This document shows positions 60,701-64,000 of a stretch of DNA of 64,000 nt, in pieces. The notes beneath the pieces were generated by a model. The model ran no database searches. It saw only the letters and a list, made by a program, of their open reading frames with translations, and was not told the origin of the DNA. How positions within the stretch are numbered: position 1 is the first letter of the stretch; each line of letters begins with the position of its first letter. The position numbers were made by a program, and so were the translations under genes. Source of the stretch: Sophora flavescens (Eukaryota > Streptophyta > Magnoliopsida > Fabales > Fabaceae); contig CM061069.1 of NCBI GenBank assembly GCA_030762895.1, forward strand, positions 22,459,630 through 22,523,629, written 5' to 3'.

Positions 60701-62112
60701 ACCAGTTAGTGTTGCCAGTCTGGCTGGAAGAAAATATGGATTTGTCATAGTTGATGACTATTCTAGATACATATGGGTACTCTTCCTAACACACAAGGAT
60801 GAGTTTTTTACGACTTTCTCAGTATTCTGCAAAAGAGTACAAAATGAGCAGGGTTACTGTATTTCTACCCTTAGAAGTGATCATGGGGGAGAATTTGAAA
60901 AAGATGGCTAGATCAATGCTCAATGAGAATAATCTCCCTAAGTACTCATAGGCAGAAGCTGTAAACACTACTTGTTATGTACAAAACAGAATACTTATTA
61001 GGCCTTTTCTAAAAAGGACTCCTTATGAATTGTGGAGAGGAAAAAGCCCCAACATATCTTATTTTCATGCTTTTGGATGTGATTTTTTATTCTGAATACT
61101 AGAGATAATCTTGGAAAGTTTGATTCTAAGGTAGATAAAGGTATTTTCGTAGGTTATTCTGAAATGTCTAAGGCTTTTAGAGTTTACAATTCAAGAACTT
61201 GTATTATTGAAGAATCTGTTCATGTTAAATTCAATGATGGATTAAAGACTGATAAAGAACTATCAAATCTAGAAGATGATCTTGCAGGTCTTGATATAAA
61301 CAAGCCAGAAAGTCAACAACCCGATCTAACCAAAACAGAACCTGTGCCTGAGGCTGACAGACAAGTGGAACAAACAAGTCAGCAGATAAGTCAAGATCTT
61401 CATGATGATCTCAAAAGGGATTGGAAGTTCAACACTCATCACCCTAAGGATCTTATTATCGGAAATCCTTCTAAGGAGTAAGAACCAGATCCACATTTAG
61501 AGAATCAAGCAATGTGGCCTTTATTTCAGATTTGGAGCCTAAACGCATTGAAGAAGCTCTTGAGGATGAAAGATGGATTCTTGTTATGCAATAAGAACTT
61601 AACCAGTTCACCAGAAATGATGTCTGGACTCTTATCTCTAAGCCTAAAAACAAGTCGGTTATTGGAACAAGATGGGTCTTCAGACAAATTGGATGAAGAT
61701 GATAAAGTTATCAGAAATAAGGCAAGGTTAGTAGCTCAAGGCTATAACCAACAAGAAGGTATTGATTACACTGAAACCTTTGCACCTGTAGCTAGAATAA
61801 AAGCCATACGCATTTTAATGTCATATGCTGCACAACACCAAATTACCCTGTTTCAAATGATGTAAAAAGTGCTTTTTTAAATGGTATAATTGAAGAAGAA
61901 GTGTATGTTAAACAACCCCCTGGTTTTGAGGATACTGATAAACCAGATCACATTTTCAAACTTAAAATGACATTATATGGTTTGAAACAAGCACCTAGAT
62001 CATGGTATGATAGACTAAGTTCTTTTCTCATGCACAATGGTTTTACCAGAGGACAAGTAGACACTACTCTGTTCAAGAAATTCTCTAAAAAGGACTTTAT
62101 TATAGTTCAATT

Positions 62113-62997
62113 AAGATGTGTAGCCAGCACAACATTCAAGGACTCTGAGTGAACAACACATAAAAAAACACCAAAAGGAATAACAACCACACAAGTAGGG
62201 CGCTAGGAGTGTAGCAGCAACCATACAAGAGGCTTATTACTCTCTCAAATTATCTAAAACATGTCAAATGGAATTCTTCCAAAGCTATGTGGAAAAAATC
62301 ACTACTCACCAAGAGGCTTTTAAAAAATAAGCAAGGTAGGTAATGACAAAAGAAACAGGGATGCGTATCTGATAGAAAGTGTAGCAGTTTGAAAACTCGG
62401 TTTTGAAAACTCACTTTGAAAACTCAGTTTTGTTTGCATATGACAAAATAAGGTAGCATTTTGAAAACTCAATTTTGTTTGCATATCTGATAGAAGCATT
62501 TGTACTAACAATTATATCCAATGTGCAGTAGCCTAACAGCACCCTGCTTCCAATCCAAGGTGCAAACAAAGTCAAGAGCAACTAAACAAGGCCAAAAAAC
62601 ATCACAACCAAACAACCACAACTAAACAGAACATGATTACACCTTCAAACCAAAGACCAACATTAAAGATCAAGAATAGGAAAGTTGATCAAGGTACGAC
62701 AGACATTTTCTCAAGTTTCAATAATCTCTAACAAGTACCTTTACTAAACTGTCCAGCCAGCTTCACCAAAGGCACACACACTGTTTCAACACACATTATG
62801 CTCCACCAAAATGAGCAACAAAATAACCTGTTATCATGACATGATTAATAAACTCATCCATTATGCTCCCTGACATATGAACAAAGGTGTAGGAGGAACA
62901 AAATAAATTAACTGTATTGATAAAGAACAGAATTGAGAAAAGTTTGTTTGTAACCACCAAGTACAATTAGCAAGAGCCACAAATAAGTACAATACAA
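62113..62997. other. Non-coding region after the truncated Copia
   Basis: No gene recognised. A short repeat of TTTTGAAAACTCA with TTTGTTTGCATAT units lies at 62390-62500. Confidence 0.4.
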
Positions 62998-63195
62998 CCA
63001 ACGTCCTTTCAACAGTCCAAAGCACCTTTCTATTGCATTCCTAGTCGAAGAATGTTTCACATTAAAGAATTCTTCAGGTGTAGCCGGTTGTGAGACATTT
63101 CTCCACTCACTGAGGTGATATCTTTGGCCTCTCTAAGGAGTAAGAAACCCTTCTCCATTCATGTAGCCAGCATCGCATAAATAATAATATCCTGT
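62998..63195 (-). pseudogene. PIF/Harbinger transposase fragment (HARBI1-like)
   Basis: The minus strand reads CDAGYMNGEGFLTP, a TAG where Tyr is expected, then RGQRYHLSEWRN, EEFFNVKHSSTRNAIERC and FGLLKGRW. This is the C-terminal DDE part of a Harbinger nuclease, with the Asp of DAGY and the Glu of AIERCFG visible. Homology starts and ends abruptly (about 66 codons), so it is a scrap of a larger element. The single stop confirms decay. Confidence 0.85.
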
Positions 63196-63289
63196 CATTA
63201 ATGAAATTAAAATTATTATCATAGTGTACATATATACCATGTACACTTTTTATATAAATGTATATGTATATTATTATAATCCTGCCTAT

Positions 63290-64000
63290 GTTGTGCTTTG
63301 TGACAAAGCTAAACATAGCCGGTCCCAAGCCCGGATAAAAGGAGAGGGTTGTGTTAGGCCATCGACAGCCAACATAAAACTTTGTCGAATCTCTATGACA
63401 TGGATCAACGACGTAATAATACTAATGCTAGGTCGTTGCCCAGAAGCAACGCGCTGTATAGCTCGAGTACAGTGTCAAAAGAGCAAGGGCCGCTGCATCG
63501 CCGCCTGGATGTAGTGAAAAATATGCAAGGGTTCCCACATTTTTGTGAACGAGTGTGGGTAAAGAAGCTAGCTCACGAGAGTAGGATTCGCTTTGGAAAT
63601 TGGAATATAGGCACACTTACAGGTAAATCAATGGAAATAGTTGACACTATGATTAGGAGGAGGATCAATTTCATGTGCCTACAAGAAACTAAGTGGGTGG
63701 GATAAAAGGCAAAGGAATTAGACTCTTCGGGTTTTAAGCTTTGGTACACTGGCAAAGTAAAATCGAGAAATGGGGTGGGCATAATTGTGGATAAATATTG
63801 GAAGAATGATATTGTGGATGTAAAAACGGTTGGAGATAGGATCATTGCCCTAAAATTTGTAGTGGAACAAGACACCTTTAATGTGATTAGTGCTTACGCA
63901 CCTCAGGTAGGGTTAGAAGAACACTTCAAGGTAAAATTTTGGGAGGATTTAGAAGGCCTAATTCAGGAAATACCGCTAGGTGAAAAGATTTTCTTAGGAG
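63290..64000 (+). mobile_element. RTE-type LINE, 5' part, runs off window
   Basis: Starts near 63310 with CCGGTCCCAAGCCCGGATAA, a leader typical of plant RTE-class non-LTR elements, followed by the ORF below. The 5' end is approximate. No target duplication can be judged because the 3' end is outside. Confidence 0.75.
63382..64000 (+). pseudogene. LINE ORF, apurinic endonuclease domain, with a nonsense codon
   Basis: The endonuclease N-terminal part reads NWNIGTLTGKSMEIVDTMI and CLQETKWVG with the catalytic Asn and Glu. After a TAA at 63703-63705 the same frame goes on through KAKELDSSGFKLWYTG, NGVGIIVDKYWKN, DRIIALKFVVEQDTFN and VISAYAPQVG. Annotated relatives are often labelled craniofacial development protein 2-like. 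Reverse transcriptase lies beyond the window. Confidence 0.85.

Larger units (their letters stand above)
42480..62112 (+). mobile_element. Copia LTR retrotransposon (SIRE/Maximus-like), 3'-truncated and split by two nested insertions
   Basis: Order of the remaining parts: 5' LTR (~42480-43940), PBS (43948-43959), gag (44016-44827 and 49653-50528), protease and integrase start (50529-51202), integrase to reverse transcriptase (60706-62112). The Copia gene order gag-PR-IN-RT is clear. The missing parts between are two later insertions with 5-bp duplications. Homology stops at about 62112, before the reverse transcriptase YVDD motif; no RNase H or 3' LTR follows, so its 3' end was deleted. It is the oldest layer of this nest. 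Confidence 0.85.
50529..62112 (+). pseudogene. Copia pol, split by a Gypsy element and truncated
   Basis: The protease reads YLGSGCSHHMTG where YLDSG is expected, so the catalytic Asp is changed to Gly. Integrase starts with LWHKKLGHASMKL and reaches LHMDLFGPV at 51202. It resumes after the Gypsy insertion with AGRKYGFVIVDDYSRYIWVL (60724). Many stops and shifts follow near 60900-61120. Then come TPYELWRGKSPN, FDSKVDKGIFVGYS, RLVAQGYNQQEGIDYTETFA and LYGLKQAPRSWYDRL of reverse transcriptase. Homology is lost at about 62112, before the catalytic YVDD. Confidence 0.85.

Noticed and set aside
1..64000. tRNA or rRNA genes
   Set aside because: I found no cloverleaf with A and B boxes; the tRNA-like strings are primer-binding sites of LTR elements.

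Overview
This is a stretch of plant nuclear DNA, almost certainly from a eudicot. A legume is my best guess, but that is an inference from overall feel rather than a diagnostic marker. The evidence for a plant is GT-AG spliced genes, plant-type Mutator, CACTA, Copia, Gypsy and RTE elements, a plant mobile domain gene, and primer-binding sites for plant tRNA-Asp and initiator tRNA-Met. The window is AT-rich and dominated by transposable elements. I found only one ordinary host gene.

Layout. 1-5640: part of a Mutator-like element (MULE). It has an intact-looking three-exon transposase gene (+) facing a decayed plant mobile domain (PMD) gene (-), whose 5' flank carries four ~250-bp tandem repeats. 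8311-10480 (-): a six-exon HSCB/JAC1-like iron-sulfur co-chaperone gene with one single-base deletion in exon 5. 10.5-16.1 kb: AT-rich non-coding DNA with a MITE-like element and direct repeats.

16132-37460 is a three-level nest. A ~3.5-kb solo LTR (minus; 5-bp target duplication TACTA) holds a CACTA transposon (19521-37326). The CACTA in turn holds a young gag-protease-only LTR element (24912-32515; duplication GAACG), which split its TNP2 transposase gene. The second CACTA gene, a ten-exon Ulp1-protease-like gene, reads open from start to stop.

37762-39173 is a ~1.4-kb inverted repeat with a very regular internal hairpin. 39653-41691 is a solo LTR related to the gag-only element, itself hit by a MITE.

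42480-62112 is a second nest. A Copia element of SIRE/Maximus type has been broken by another copy of the ~3.5-kb solo LTR (44828-49652, duplication CTGAC), which itself contains a minus-strand solo LTR (46670-47939, duplication AGCTT). The Copia was also broken by a full-length Athila-like Gypsy element (51203-60700, duplication ACCAG). The Copia is cut off inside reverse transcriptase. After it come a PIF/Harbinger transposase scrap (-) and the 5' part of an RTE-type LINE that runs off the window.

Five-bp duplications at five LTR insertions (all exact), plus an imperfect 3-bp one for the CACTA, fix the order of insertion. Apart from HSCB, the genes serve element mobility and most are decayed. 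The exceptions by eye are the MULE transposase and the CACTA Ulp1-like gene, which still read through.
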